Shown in pieces: positions 1 through 11,333 of a DNA stretch of 64,000 nucleotides. How positions within the stretch are numbered: the stretch's first letter is position 1; each line of letters starts with the position of its first letter. The notes below the pieces were generated by a model that saw nothing but the letters and a program-made list of their open reading frames with translations, was not told the origin of the DNA and made no database searches. Source of the DNA: Buddleja alternifolia (Eukaryota; Streptophyta; Magnoliopsida; Lamiales; Scrophulariaceae); contig CM033402.1 of assembly GCA_019426215.1 (NCBI GenBank), positions 6,759,246 to 6,823,245 of the forward strand, read 5' to 3'. Both the position numbers and the translations under genes were made by a program.

Positions 1-1400
1 TAAAGCCACTTTCAAATACTGAACATGGCTTGCTTGACATCTTATGCTGTATATGGTCTAATAAGCTCCATTTGATTTTCCCAGCTCAATCTTGGCCCCT
101 GCTCAAACACACCCTCTTCTGTCCCCTGCTCAAACACACCCTCTTCTGTCCCCTTCCCTTTCCTGTGAGACCCAAGTAAATTCTTATAGAAGTGAACAAA
201 GTGATCTTTAACTTCTCCATAGTCTGTGATGAGTCTGTCTCCATTCTGAATTTTGCATATTCTAGCCCTGTATTGTTGCTTCTTAAGGACTCTGTGGAAA
301 TAACTTGTGTTCTGATCCCCCAGTTTAAGCCAGGTTATTTTAGATTTCTACTGCAAATATTTTTCCTTAGCTATGCTGGTAATTCTATACTCTTTTTGTT
401 TTTCTGTCACTTGATATTGCAACTGTGTATCAAGTGGTCTATTGTTCAACTGTTGCTGCAACCCAATCAATTGTATATGAGATTCCTCAGCTCTTTTTTC
501 AATTTCGGAGTAGTATTTCATATTCAGCTTTTTCAATTCTGACTTAAGCATCTTCAACTTATGAACAACCTTATACATTTTGTTTCCCTCCACTCTACAA
601 TTCCATCCTTGTGCAACTATTTGTAAAAACTGAGGTGAGTCACACCACATATTAAAGAATTTAAAAAGTTTACTCCTTGTCTCCATTGGGTTCTGCATTC
701 TGATCACAATTGGGCTATGATCAGACATGCCTTCAGGTAAAAATTGAGCTTCTGCATCTGGAACCCTCAAACACCACTCATGAATAATAAATGCCCTGTC
801 AATTCTTAAAAAAATTCTTTGCCCCACCTCATGGTTATTATATCAGGTGTAAGAGCAGCCTACCCATCTCATCTCTTCCAGATCACACTATTCAACACAA
901 TTCCGAAAATCCAAAAGTTCATTGACAGTAATAGAACTCCCTCCTATCCTATCTTGCACTGTTAACACATAGTTAAAATCTCCCATGACCACCCATGGCC
1001 CATCAATCATTGTAGCTATATTTTGCGACTCAGCCCACAAAGCCATCCTATCTATAGCAGCATTATAAGTATAAACAAAGGTGGCATGAAACTGTTTTTG
1101 TGTTTCTCTATTTTGTATGTGAGTATGTATAAACTGTGCATTTGTTTGGAGACTTTGCACTACATATATATCTTCCCTCCATATAACCCAAATCCTACCT
1201 TTAGGATCATCTCTTGTATTATTGACACTTCCCCATCCCTGGCACAAGTTGTTATAGACTTTATCATAGTTCCCATTTTTAATTTTATGTTCAAGTATAC
1301 CCATAACTCCTATGTTATATTTATTACATAGAAGTTCTACCTCTCTCTGTTTATTGGTACTGTTCAGTCCCCGTATGTTCCAGCTGGCTATGTTCTTCAT
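1..1400 (-). pseudogene. LINE ORF2, endonuclease end, partial and stop-riddled
   Basis: Starts at 1400 with MKNIASWNIRGLN, the usual opening of the APE-like endonuclease of plant L1 elements. Further motifs are a GDFN segment near residue 140 and an SDHSP motif in the 827-348 stretch, both part of the endonuclease active site. In-frame stops occur at 888-890, at about 840, at 348-350 and at further points towards position 1, but the frame is kept across 887-828 (exactly 20 codons). Downstream sequence reads as the linker before the reverse transcriptase. The start of ORF2 lies 50 bases inside the end of ORF1, in a different frame. Confidence 0.85.
96..149. repeat. 27-bp perfect tandem duplication inside LINE ORF2
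   Basis: Two head-to-tail copies of a 27-bp unit, at 96-122 and 123-149, both containing CTGCTCAAACACACCC. The unit is a multiple of three, so it adds nine codons to ORF2 without changing frame. Confidence 0.95.
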
Positions 1401-2718
1401 TATCTATTATAGTTACTGTGACCACACCTTCATTCACTTCAAGTTCTTGATTCTGCACTCTAGATGTTGATGGCTCATTCATATCTTTTAGTGGCTCATT
1501 TTGGAGGTTTTTCCTGCCTGACTTGGTAATCATTTTCCATTGCTCTCCACCTTGTTCTTTCTGCTCATTAGTTTTTTCTCCCTTAAGCACCGGACCCTGC
1601 TGCTCCTTCATTGGTAGCTTATCCCCTTGGTCTTGTGAGACTAGCTTTGATCTCCATGCCATCTTCCCTTTTTTCTTCCTACACACTGCTTCATCATGCC
1701 CATAGCCCAAACAATGTGTACATTTAATTGGTTTCCATTCATATCTGACCTTTTGTTCAACAACCACCCCCTTTTCATTTTGAAAGTAGACCATTTCAGG
1801 CATCTTATTCACATTGACATCCACTAGAACTCTTGCATAGTGTACTCGTTCTTTCTCCACAATCATCTTATCAGCCATGATTGGAGTTCCAATAAGACTC
1901 ACAATCTTGCTTAGAGCACTATTTCCCCAGTACTTGAGCTCCAAAGCTTCAAGTTGCACCCACACCGGCACCCTCTCAATATGTTGTTTAGTATAATTTT
2001 GTTGAGCATTCCATGGACTAGTGATCACAGGTTTACTATCAAAATGGTAAATCCCTTCTTCCACAACCTTGTCTCTGTCCTCTACTTTATGAAATTTAAC
2101 CAAGAATAAGACACTGGGCATAAGTAACACTTTCTCAATCCGATACTTACCCCACATCCTCCTAATATACCCATTCATTACCTAAAATAGGGGATTGGCT
2201 CCCAGTACGTAGCACACAAGAGCTGCACTCCAGTAATCAATTTCCGATTGCACATCTTCAGCGTCAAGTTTCCCCACTTAGTGATCCTGGTGATTCATTA
2301 GTTCCAGGTAGGTCAGCTTACTTCCTGCATTACGAAGTTTTGATACATCAAAGTGGTCTCAAATTGATCCTGATTTTAGCTCACTTGGCCCCTTTTCCTC
2401 CTGCGATGCGCCCATCTCAACCCCTTTCTGTTTATTAGGGCTTTCCTTGATCTTTCGTAAACTCTCTTGTATTGCTTGGGTAATTTCAATTTCAGAGCAA
2501 TCCGTCTCCATCATCAGTTGCGCCTGCTGGATTAGCTGTTCAATCGGTCCTAATTGCCCCTCATCCATGTGGCGATTCTGTGAATCAGTTTGAACCCCCA
2601 AATGTTGCTCTGCAATCTGTCGCTGGTCTCCACTCCCACTCCCTTGCGAGGATTGCGGTGGTGTCTCCGATATCACGGTGGTCTTCGTGGTGCCAACTCC
2701 TTTCTTCTTCCGGGCCAT
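1351..2718 (-). pseudogene. LINE ORF1 (DUF4283 plus zinc knuckle), three in-frame stops
   Basis: The frame runs from an ATG at 2718 to 1351. The first 119 codons form a charged, glutamine-rich head (starts MARKKKGVG). The frame then meets TGA, TAA and TAG between 2361 and 2179 and continues without shift for 275 codons. The C-terminal part resembles the DUF4283 domain of plant L1 ORF1 proteins and has a CCHC knuckle read as CTHCLGYGHDEAVC. The 60 codons between the two open stretches also read as family-like sequence (an EIDYW..A.VCYVLGANP segment), which shows that a single ORF was broken by nonsense changes. Its role would have been binding LINE RNA in the transposition particle. It is not expressed as a whole protein now. 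Confidence 0.85.
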
Positions 2719-2881
2719 AGCCGCGGTGCACAGTAGCTTGTCTATCGTGCGCCGAGAGAAGAGAAAAGAAAAGAAAAGCCATCTCTATATTTACTTCTAA
2801 TACCAATGTTAAAATAAAAAAAATAAACTTAAAAGAAAAATATTATATATATGTATATATGTATGTTTTATCTTAGAAATT

Positions 2882-3025
2882 GCTTGTGTGTGAATGTGTG
2901 TGTGTAATTGTATGTGTTTGTGTGTGTCTGTGTAATTGTGTGTGTGTGTGTGTGTGACAATGTGTGTGTGCAATTGTGTGTGTGTGCGTGTGTGTAATTT
3001 TGTGTGTGTGTATTGTTGTTGTGTG
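2882..3025. repeat. TG-rich microsatellite
   Basis: Imperfect (TG)n and TGTGTGCAA-type repeats over about 145 bases. Reading frames through it encode only low-complexity Thr/His or Cys/Val strings and are not genes. Confidence 0.95.
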
Positions 3026-3649
3026 TACTACGTGGGGGGTGGGGTGGAGAAGACAACATCCACCCCCCTTTTCTTTTCTTTTCTTGTTTCCTTTACTTTT
3101 TTATTTATTTATAAAATAATATATTAATAAATAATTTATTTTAGAAATTTAGTTAATTAAAATATAATTTCTAAATTTATTTATAAATTTCATAAATTAA
3201 TTTAAAATATAAAATTTTAATTTATATAAACTATTATATAACCTAAACTATTATATATTAATTTAAATAAAAGAATAAAATGATATTTTACACATAATTT
3301 TTCTATTTTATAATTTTAATAATTTAGAATTTTTTTATTTTGTTGATAATAATTTTTTAATTATAAATAATTATTTATATACTTTACATACACAACATTA
3401 CATATAACACCTATACTTTTATAAAATATTACTAATAACACCAAAAGGGTATAATTTTTCAAGTAAAGTTTGGTCTTCACGTCCAGAAAAAGGCAGGGGT
3501 ATTTTTGGAAATTCACCTAAAAATTTAATAGAACCCTAACGGAAGGTGTTCAATGTTAGACGGAATAAACGAAATGGATGTTAGATGTAATTTATTAAAC
3601 TAGGGGATGTTTTTTATAATTTAGCAATACCTTAGGGGTACCCAGTGTA
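3026..3649. other. AT-rich intergenic stretch, no gene
   Basis: Very AT-rich DNA. The part from about 3400 to 3660 (from 'ccaaaagggtataattttt' to 'gtgtaattatcccta') looks like the remnant of an interspersed plant element with ends of the type GGGTATAATT / GTAATTATCC, but no target duplication was found. Nothing coding is visible. Confidence 0.5.
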
Positions 3650-3874
3650 ATTATCCCTATTTTTAATTTTCCTTAGTTTTAGGCTATGAGCAAGAGCTTA
3701 TTACATCCGATCAATTTCGATGATTTAATACATCAACATTTCAAATTAAGGGATGTGAAAATTATCCCTATTTTTAATTTTCCTTAGTTTTAGGCTTTGA
3801 GCAAGAGCTTATTACATCTGATCAATTTCAATGATTTAATACATCAATATATTTCAAATTTAGGAATGTGAAAA
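3650..3874. repeat. 111-bp tandem duplication, two copies
   Basis: Copy 1 is 3650-3760 and copy 2 is 3761-3874. Both begin ATTATCCCTATTTTTAATTT and contain GAGCAAGAGCTTATTACATC; they differ by a few substitutions and a 4-bp insertion in copy 2. Confidence 0.9.
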
Positions 3875-3957
3875 AACCGTGATATGAAGTATTTTCCAAG
3901 ACGAAATTTACAGTGCTTACTCAAATAAAAAGTATGATACTGCTATGGAATGTTATT

Positions 3958-4392
3958 CACTGCAAAAAGATAAAATATTGGTGACAAAATGTCAATTGAC
4001 AAAGTCAAAGTTGTCATTGACTGTAATTTTTTAGTGACAAGAATTTTACTTCTATTAAACATGTAAAACTATACTTGTGACAAAACAAAAAAATTTGTAT
4101 AGAAGTTGTTACTCTTGATGACAAGGAGATTGTTGTCATTATTGACAATGAGTGACACATCTTTAAAGACAATTTAGTGATAACAAATATAGTTGTCACT
4201 TTATTTGTGTTGTCACTATACATGTGTCACTAAACTTTTGTCGCTGACAATCTGTATTGTGAGAAAGTAAATATTATTGTTACTCATATATCTATATCTA
4301 TATATATCTATATATATATATATATATATATATTAGCAATTTTAACATTGCTACTTCAAATTTTGTCACTAATATTTATTTTATGTGTAGTG
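3958..4392. mobile_element. CACTA-type MITE (non-autonomous En/Spm)
   Basis: The left end reads CACTGCAAAAAGATAAAA. The reverse complement of the right end reads CACTACACATAAAATAAA. Both ends continue into ATATTRGTGACAAAAT. A 3-bp target duplication ATT flanks it (3955-3957 and 4393-4395). The interior has many GTGACAA/TTGTCAC motifs in both orientations, typical of subterminal transposase-binding repeats, and a (TA)n run at about 4280-4332. There is no coding capacity. Confidence 0.85.
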
Positions 4393-5127
4393 ATTTTTAT
4401 CAAAAATTGCTATATATAACTCAACTCGATTACTGTAGTCCTATCAGCATATTATAAAATAAGTTTTAGTTCGCACCGAATCAAGTTGTATAAATCGGTC
4501 ACCACTAACCCATAATAAATTCACATAAAATAGTGAACTCTACGTCTTTAATGAATTTGAACTCATAACATTCAGGTGTAAAATTTAAAAAACTCATAAT
4601 TGTCATTGATGTGAGTAAACATAATCCATTGGACCAAACTGACAAACCCAAGTCTAAATGGGCCAAAAGCCCTACAAAATGGTGGAGACCAAGACCTACA
4701 AAAAACCCATATAGTTGGACTTACAACTGGATGTAGAGCTTAACCGAAACCTGCAAAAGGAAAGGAAGACTTTCAAGAGACAAGATTCAATTACAATCCA
4801 ATCAAGAATATGGGTCAACGACTTACTAAAACAGGCCGAGGCAATAAAAAAGGATTGGGGTCTGATTCTGGATATATCCAGCCCAATCTCGGGTCCCCCA
4901 CATCTTTCCAAAGATAGCCACATCTGCCATAGAAAGAAAAGAAAAAAAATCAGCCCGGTTTTAGTTACCTTGTTTAGCCCGAAGCCATTAGCTTGTAAAT
5001 AGACTCAATTTTAAGAATGAATAAAGCTCTCTTAAACTTTAATTATGCAATTGCTCTCTTATAATATTTACGCATAATATACCCCTTTTTTTTTCTTCAT
5101 GTTTCTCTCATGTTGCAATGAATGCAC
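4393..5127. other. Unassigned intergenic stretch
   Basis: No recognisable gene. A 95-codon open frame at 4715-5002 has no known motif and is probably chance. An AATAAA at about 5019-5024 after a GC-richer stretch gives a faint look of an LTR end, but no partner repeat is present in the window. Confidence 0.4.
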
Positions 5128-5132
5128 CCTTT

Positions 5133-5726
5133 TGTTAGGGATAGTAGCATCAGAGAACGAAGAATAAACAAGAAACAATAAATCTAAGCCTAAATATGAA
5201 GATGAAAAACATGAGAATTTAAACGTGGTTCGGCATAACTTGCCTACATCCACGAGCCAACCTAGACTACATCTTTATTTCTCAATGAGTGAATCAAGGT
5301 ACATCAATGAATTACAAGTAGAGTTCTCATATTTATACTAGTGGAGAAGACCTAAATTTTAACAAATTAGGAAAACAATCCTAATTAACAAAGGGAATAA
5401 TTCCTAAACGTAATAAGAAATAATTATAATCAAACTAGGACTCAAATATGCCAAAATCCACCAAACTTGCACCCCAAGACAAAAAACATGCCAAAACTCA
5501 CCGAAAAACGCGTACAGCTTCGCACATCGGCTCCTGGGTGCCCCTGATGGCGCCTGGGCGCAGCAAGGCCCGTTTTTCGACTCTTCGCGAATTCGGTCTA
5601 TTCCGACCCTTATTTCGCAACCCCGGATCTACCCCGACCCATCTCGACTCTATTTTGTCTTCCTTTTGGTCAAGTTTCTTAGCATTTTCCTTGACTATTT
5701 GAAATCATCTCCACACAAACCCATCA
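5133..5726 (-). repeat. TRIM LTR (3' LTR in element orientation)
   Basis: 594-bp terminal repeat with TG...CA ends, nearly the same as 6234-6808 apart from scattered substitutions and small indels in the GC-rich part. Confidence 0.92.
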
Positions 5727-6233
5727 ATCTCCCACTTGGAGAATGATCTTCAAATTCTCGAACTCAATTTGAACCACTACTTCACTTTTTCTAAGTGAAC
5801 CTTACTCTTGTCGACCCATCCCCAAATCCATTGGTGATCAAACCCCGAGATCTCTCAATGTCTCGTCAATTCATTCGTCCTCTAGTATCACCCACTTGAC
5901 GAACTCTCTTTGTGAATATCGTTCCCTCGTTTTGAACCCTCGTCACTACCCTATTATTTTGGTGATCAACCAACTCCTGAATATCGTGGCATATCCATCT
6001 CGGTCCAACTGATCCTCAGATATAGATTACTCTAAAATCCAAACATGTCACAACCCAAACCGCCTCGGTCAACCCGTCCATTGACATCTTTCCACCAAGG
6101 ACTTTTTCCAACGACAATCTTGAATCTCTCACATATCTGCTCCATGTCCATGCATGAGCTATGTCTGATCCATCTGCCTACTTGATTTTTCAATGTCTAA
6201 CTCGGGTCACTGACATATGGGTCTGATACCAGT

Positions 6234-6808
6234 TGTTAGGGATGGTAGCATCAAAGCACGAAGAATAAACAAGAAACAATAAATCTAAGCCTAAACATGA
6301 AGATGAAAAATACGAGGATTTTAATGTGGTTCGACATAACTTGCCTACATCCACAAGCCAACCTAGACTACATCTTTATTTCTCAATGAGTGAATCAAGG
6401 TATATCAATGAATTACAAGTAGAGTTATCATATTTATACTAGTGGAGAAGACCTAAATTTTAACAAATTAGGAAAACAATCCTAATTAACAAAGGGAATA
6501 ATTCCTAAACATAATATGAAATAATTCTAATCAAACTAGGACTCAAATATGCCAAAATCCGCCAAACTTGCACCCCAAGACAAAAAACTTGCCAAAACTA
6601 ATCAAAAACGCGAACAACTTTGCACATCGGCGCCCTGGGGCCGCGCCTGGGCGCCTCTAGGCTCGTTATTTCGACTCTTCACGACTCCGGTCTATTCAGA
6701 CCCTTATTTCGCAACCCCGGATCTACCCTGACCCGTCTCGGCTCTATTTTGTCTTCCTTTTGGTCAATTTCCTTGACTATTTGAAATCATCTCCACACAA
6801 ACCCATCA
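6234..6808 (-). repeat. TRIM LTR (5' LTR in element orientation)
   Basis: 575-bp terminal repeat. The tRNA-Met primer-binding site lies directly outside it at about 6220-6233. Confidence 0.92.
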
Positions 6809-6813
6809 CCTTT

Positions 6814-7343
6814 CTCTATCTCTTTTTTTGAATAAGTTTAGATGTAATGTTAAAAAAAAAATACAAATAAATTTAGTGTTAAAACATTGTTGGGCAACTT
6901 TCCTCAACTGAAGTGGTTGGTGTTGCATAAAATGTGGTACATATTGGGGAAAAAAAATTCACAAAGTTAAGATATAGCAGTTATTATTTTGTGTTAATAT
7001 ATTTTGAGAAGTTGATATATAGTAGTTATTTTTTTGTGTTACTTAATGTATTTTGAGTTTGTTTTTTTCTCTTTTTCTATTCACTAGTTCTATCTTTTTG
7101 GAGCAAATAGACTCAATTTAATAGTAACAAAAAATTTGAGGTCATCAAAGTAAGTGCTTATGTGGTAGATATAATTAAACTCAATCGTATCACACAAGGA
7201 ATTATCATATATTTCCTCTATTGAATATGGATAAATAGAGTTATAAATATTTATCTAAAATTGGTATGATTAAAAATTTAATATTAAAAGACAGTTACCA
7301 ATGTAATTTGAATTCAAATAAAAAAATATGATTTAAGTTCATA
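6814..7343. other. AT-rich intergenic stretch, nothing recognised
   Basis: No open frame with recognisable content and no repeat ends were seen on either strand. Confidence 0.5.
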
Positions 7344-7351
7344 CCCATGCA

Positions 7352-8215
7352 TAGGGGTGTAAGATGAACAGAGCCGGCTTGCGAGCCTAGTGAGCCAGCT
7401 CGATTAAAGCTCGGGTTGAGCTCAAGACATTTCAGGAGCCTGGGCTTATTCATGAATCGAGCTCGAGCTTGCATTTGAGTGTTCATAAGCTCGCAAGCCG
7501 GCTCATGAGCTTTTACTATTATTATATTTGTATGTGTCTATATTTATATATATTGGTATATTTATGTTACTTAATATTATATTCATTTTTTTTGTAATCT
7601 TTTTCCTGCACATCATATATGATCAAATGATATTGAATAAATATTTCATTTGTTAAGGGCTAACTTTCATATATGAATATATATATATATATATATATAT
7701 TAGTAATAATGATTTTATTATTCATGTACTTACTTATATTAATAATAACAAATTATATGAATATTATTGTAATTAGGAAATAATATCTTCAAAAATTTAA
7801 TGAAAGTTCTTTTTAATTCAAATTTTATTTTGTCATATATTCATTTCGGAAGTCATAATTGTATGCATATATATATATATATATATATTTGTAAAGAATG
7901 AATTTTATTTTATTTTATTTTCCAAGTTCCTTCCCTAATGACGACCCAAGTGCTTAACCGTTATCAGTTCGTCTTTGCGTAATTTTGTAAATTCTCAAAA
8001 TTTAAAATATATGTTCATTCAATAAAAAGACTACTTGAGAGCTTGCAAATAAGCCAAAATCTCGAGCTTAGCTCGAGCTCCAGCTCGGCTCAAGCTCGAA
8101 TGAGCCAACAAGTTGAGCTCGAGTTTGAGCTCAAAAGAAATGGGCTCGATGAGCTCTAGCTCGAGCCTATAAAATATGCAAGGCTTGGCTTGAGTTCGGC
8201 TCGTTTACAGCCCTA
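7352..8215. mobile_element. hAT-type MITE rich in GAGCTCGAGC motifs
   Basis: The left end is TAGGGGTGTAAG and the reverse complement of the right end is TAGGGCTGTAAA. Flanking 8-bp direct repeats are CCCATGCA (7344-7351) and CCCATGTA (8216-8223), a 7/8 match of the length hAT elements make. Both subterminal regions are packed with GAGCTCGAGC-like motifs in both orientations. The centre is AT-rich with two (TA)n runs (about 7679-7702 and 7867-7889). It has no coding capacity. Related copies are at 30272-30594, 35071-35352 and 48728-48910. Confidence 0.88.
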
Positions 8216-8314
8216 CCCATGTATCATATTTTTAAAATTAAATTAACATGATTTAATACTCATAAAAAGATTTTTCGATGTAACCATGAAAATTGAATCA
8301 AATCTTATAATTTT

Positions 8315-8492
8315 GCAAATTATAAATAAGAAAATTATGTAATGATAAATGTATATATTTTTATTATTAATTTTTATATAATTAGTATCCCGTGCCAAGG
8401 CATGCAAATTATAAATAAGAAAATTATGTAATGATAAATGTATATATTTTTATTATTAATTTTTATATAATTAGTATCCCGTGCCAAGGCAT
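8315..8492. repeat. 89-bp perfect or near-perfect tandem duplication
   Basis: Copies at 8315-8403 and 8404-8492, each starting GCAAATTATAAATAAG and ending CCCGTGCCAAGGCAT. Confidence 0.95.
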
Positions 8493-8851
8493 GAGGCTAC
8501 AACTAGTGATAAAGTTATAAATTACCAAGTCTATTCAATTAATTTCATTAATTAGGTAATTACTATAAAGTATGTACCAAACTTAAATAATTTTTTGTTG
8601 GCCACTAGTTTGAAATATGAACTCTACGATAGTACTATTAAATAATCTATTAATTTCGAAAAAGATGTCCTCTTAGGGAGAAACCCATTTTAGTCCTTGA
8701 GCTTTACCTCCAATTTCAAATCAGTCCACCAGCTTTTAATAAGTCTCAATCTAGTCCTTTTGAGGGTCATTAAAGATATTAATGGCAAGAATAATTCTTA
8801 CTTATGAACTATCAAGCAAATTTTAAGCCATTTTGGGATCCAATGGCAGAA
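8493..8851. other. Intergenic stretch up to the viral insert
   Basis: AT-rich sequence. Around 8685-8780 it includes text common in plant dispersed repeats (CCATTTTAGTCCTTGAGCTT). No gene is visible. Confidence 0.4.
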
Positions 8852-8864
8852 TGGTATCAAAGCC
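8852..8864 (+). promoter_or_regulatory. Candidate minus-strand primer-binding site (tRNA-Met type)
   Basis: TGGTATCAAAGCC matches the tRNA-Met-complementary motif that marks nucleotide 1 of caulimovirid genomes with one or two changes. Its place just upstream of the coat-protein remnant fits that layout. Confidence 0.6.
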
Positions 8865-8999
8865 TTAGGTTTATTGATGAAATAATTGTTTTAATTTTAC
8901 GTATGATATTTTATTTCTAACGGAGGAGATTTAAACAAGTATGGAACAATCGTTCGAGTAGTTATGAAAAATAGGATTCAATCCTTCCCTATAACGAGA

Positions 9000-10680
9000 T
9001 CGAGACGGATACCTCTAAACTCTTTCGAGATTTTAGAGAAATCCAAAAGACGGTTCAAGACTATGGACATAGGTTAACCCATATACATGTGAAGATAAAA
9101 CGTTTGAACCAGAAGATGGACAAGATCTTACAGATCTTACCAGATCTGGGTAAATCCATGAAGGATATGAGGATTGATATTTCAGATCTGAAAGGAAAAC
9201 GGAGTGGTGATGCTGAAACATCCAAATCCAAGAAGGAACGTATCAGTGACTCCCTTGGACTAGTGCCTCTTCTTCACCAGAAAGGCAAGGCGAAGGAGAT
9301 CCCGAAGCCAAAAACTTAGGAAGATCTAATTATTGATATCCTCAACACCATAAATTAATATAGAGATATCAAGAGTAGATCTATGTGATCTTCAGAAGTT
9401 GGCCGAGTCATTCTCCTAACTTGCAGTTGTAGATTTGGTGAATGTCAAAGCAAATGAGACATCTCTAGCGCTGCCACCACCAAAAGTAAGTACCTCATCA
9501 AATGATCCTATACAGAATAGTCCGATGAGAGAAGGCGTGGATTTTTATATGAATATATACTACCCCAACCTTTTTTTTCCTTGGGCAAAGACGATGCTAC
9601 AACCCTTGCATCCATATGGCATCGTCCTCAATTTGGATGTCATGGATTTTCGTAACCTTGAATAGCTAATCGATGAATGGGTAGCTGCCATGAAAGTAGC
9701 AGCCAAAACGTTGGAACTTGATAGAGAAAACTTCATCAGACTAATGGAGATAAGCTTGGAAGGATCAATTAAGGGCGGCTTGGAAATTACCCCCAAAATA
9801 ACCAAGCAACAAGTTCTAGCTGGAGAATCCAAAAGCACAATTGCAGAAAGATTCGGAAGGCTTATCAAGTTACATTTCATCGGAGATGGATACTCCGAAG
9901 AAAGTAACTAAGATAAGACTAGAGAGCATACACAAGCCCTCTATGGTCTTGAATTTAAAAATATTTGTGCAATAGATGAATATATCTATTATTTCCGCAA
10001 ATACTTCTTCCAGCGTGAGGTCACACCAAAATTTGCGGCACCCATGTTCTTTGCAAAATTTGCTATCCTTAGAGGAAAATGTTAGTTCAATCCTACAAGG
10101 TACCGGAAGGAAAGCTTGATTCAGTTTCCAGAAGAATGTCTTTTCTAAAAGATAAATTAAAAGATTGGTGTAATCAAGTATCTATCCATAAGAACATGAA
10201 GAATCTAAGAGGAAAGATAAAAAGAACTCATCTTTGTTGCGATAACGACGATTTTCCAACAATCATTGGAGATCAAGCAAACAAAGGAAGAAGCAAAAGA
10301 AATCCGGTAACCTTGACAATAGGAGTTATGGAAAGAGATCTTCTTTAAGACGTCTTGGTGGTCGAAATCAAAAGTCAAATCTTACAAATCTGGCCAAAGA
10401 TCAGGACCTACAAGGGTTTCATCTCAAGGATCCAGACAGATCCACAGGAAGAACCCCAACAAGACGAACTTTCAGACGTGCCCATACCCGAGCAAATGAA
10501 AGTTTCAAAGACTGTAACTGCTGCACATGTGGCGCCCAAGGCCATATCTCACCAGATTGCCCACCAAAATGTGGTGATTGCGACAGTTCGAAGCCACGAC
10601 AGACATTCTGGATGCAGTCTTCTACGGAGAATTGGTACCAATTTACCAATTCAAAGATGTCCCCACAGATGAAAATGTCT
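9000..10680 (+). pseudogene. Pararetroviral coat-protein region, frameshifted
   Basis: Open pieces lie at 9089-9319 (Lys/Asp-rich, likely coiled coil, then a basic Ser/Lys tail), 9435-9665, 9690-9911 and 10079-10348, in two different frames. They are followed by a third frame containing a perfect CX2CX4HX4C knuckle at 10519-10560 and an Arg/Lys-rich approach to it. Lys-rich sequence ahead of a CCHC knuckle is the pattern of caulimovirid coat proteins that bind genomic nucleic acid. Breaks: stops at 9317-9319, 9663-9665 and 9909-9911, and frameshifts near 9690, 9920-10079 and 10350. The identification rests on the motif and on the movement-protein-like region next to it. A retrotransposon gag is the alternative. 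Confidence 0.6.
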
Positions 10681-10698
10681 ATGAGGAATAAATAGAAA

Positions 10699-11333
10699 GT
10701 GATTCAGATGGATTTTCAACTGAATCAAAATAACCACAACAAGGGAGATAGGCTTCAAACGTCAGAAAGCCTGTCAGAATTCTTTTCAAGGATGTCTGTA
10801 TCAAACCGGACCATGGAAAGAATAATGCGGCAAAAATCCATCTTGGACCATATGACGGTTTCAGAGTTAGCGGAGTCAGCCGAATCCTAAACCAAATAGG
10901 ATTAAATCAATAGAGACATAACATCATTTACAAGGTAAGCTCAAGTGAGTTTGCAATTCTTATGGAATTAACTGGTAATGTGATGGATATGCAATTTATT
11001 CCAAACGAAGAAATTCTGGAAGAATTAAGTAATCTTCCAGAGGAAATAGCTGTTATTATGAAATGGATCCATATCGGAACTATTGAAGTAGTAATAAAAT
11101 CCACTTTCAAAGAAGGAGTTGATTCTCCATTACATTTATCAATAATGGATAAAAGAATCTATAGCTTAAGAGATGGTTATCTTGGTACAATGATAGGAAA
11201 TTTATATGCAGGAAAACTTATGTTTGATATTCATCCTAGAATTGTATATAACCTAGCCGATCAGGATTTCAATCGAGTTAAACTTGTGGTCACACATTAT
11301 AATAGCTTGAGTGCCACCAGATTAAAATTGTGA
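10699..11333 (+). pseudogene. Pararetroviral movement-protein region, frameshifted
   Basis: Two open pieces, 10699-10890 and 10962-11333, lie in different frames. The second resembles the 30K-type movement proteins of caulimovirids: an IKW-IHIGTIEV segment, a K.TF.EG.DSP segment, then a region with GN.YAGKL and a conserved Asp. In the virus this protein would carry the genome through plasmodesmata. In-frame stops near 10888-10925 and after 11333, plus the loss of everything downstream, show it is dead. Confidence 0.65.

Larger units (their letters stand above)
1..2765 (-). mobile_element. L1-type LINE, 5' part, truncated by the window edge
   Basis: A non-LTR retrotransposon reads on the minus strand from about 2765 to the left edge. 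Its order is ORF1 (nucleic-acid-binding protein with zinc knuckle), then ORF2 starting with an APE-type endonuclease. The reverse transcriptase would lie beyond position 1, so the 3' tail and target duplication cannot be seen. Both ORFs carry several in-frame stop codons while keeping frame, so the copy decayed by point mutation rather than by rearrangement. The 5' end is an estimate from where ORF1 leader sequence fades into AT-rich DNA. Confidence 0.85.
5133..6808 (-). mobile_element. TRIM element (terminal-repeat retrotransposon in miniature)
   Basis: Two direct terminal repeats, 5133-5726 (594 bp) and 6234-6808 (575 bp), both start TGTTAGGGAT and end CCCATCA. They enclose only about 507 bp without coding capacity. 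A perfect 5-bp target duplication CCTTT lies at 5128-5132 and 6809-6813. Read on the minus strand, the sequence just inside the 6234 repeat is ACTGGTATCAGAC, matching the initiator-Met tRNA primer site. The sequence just inside the 5726 repeat is CCAAGTGGGAGAT, a purine-rich tract. These fix the orientation. The element has no gag or pol and must have been moved by another element's proteins. The open frames starting MPKS.KLAPQDKK in both repeats are copies of repeat sequence, not genes. Confidence 0.92.

Noticed and set aside
2868..3127. Open frames rich in Thr/His or Cys/Val
   Set aside because: They translate the TG microsatellite and are low complexity.
4715..5002. 95-codon open frame as a small gene
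   Set aside because: No recognisable domain, no intron or promoter context, and it lies in repeat-like intergenic DNA. Likely chance.
5448..6731. Two similar open frames beginning MPKS.KLAPQDKK
   Set aside because: They are the same part of the two TRIM LTRs; non-coding repeat sequence.
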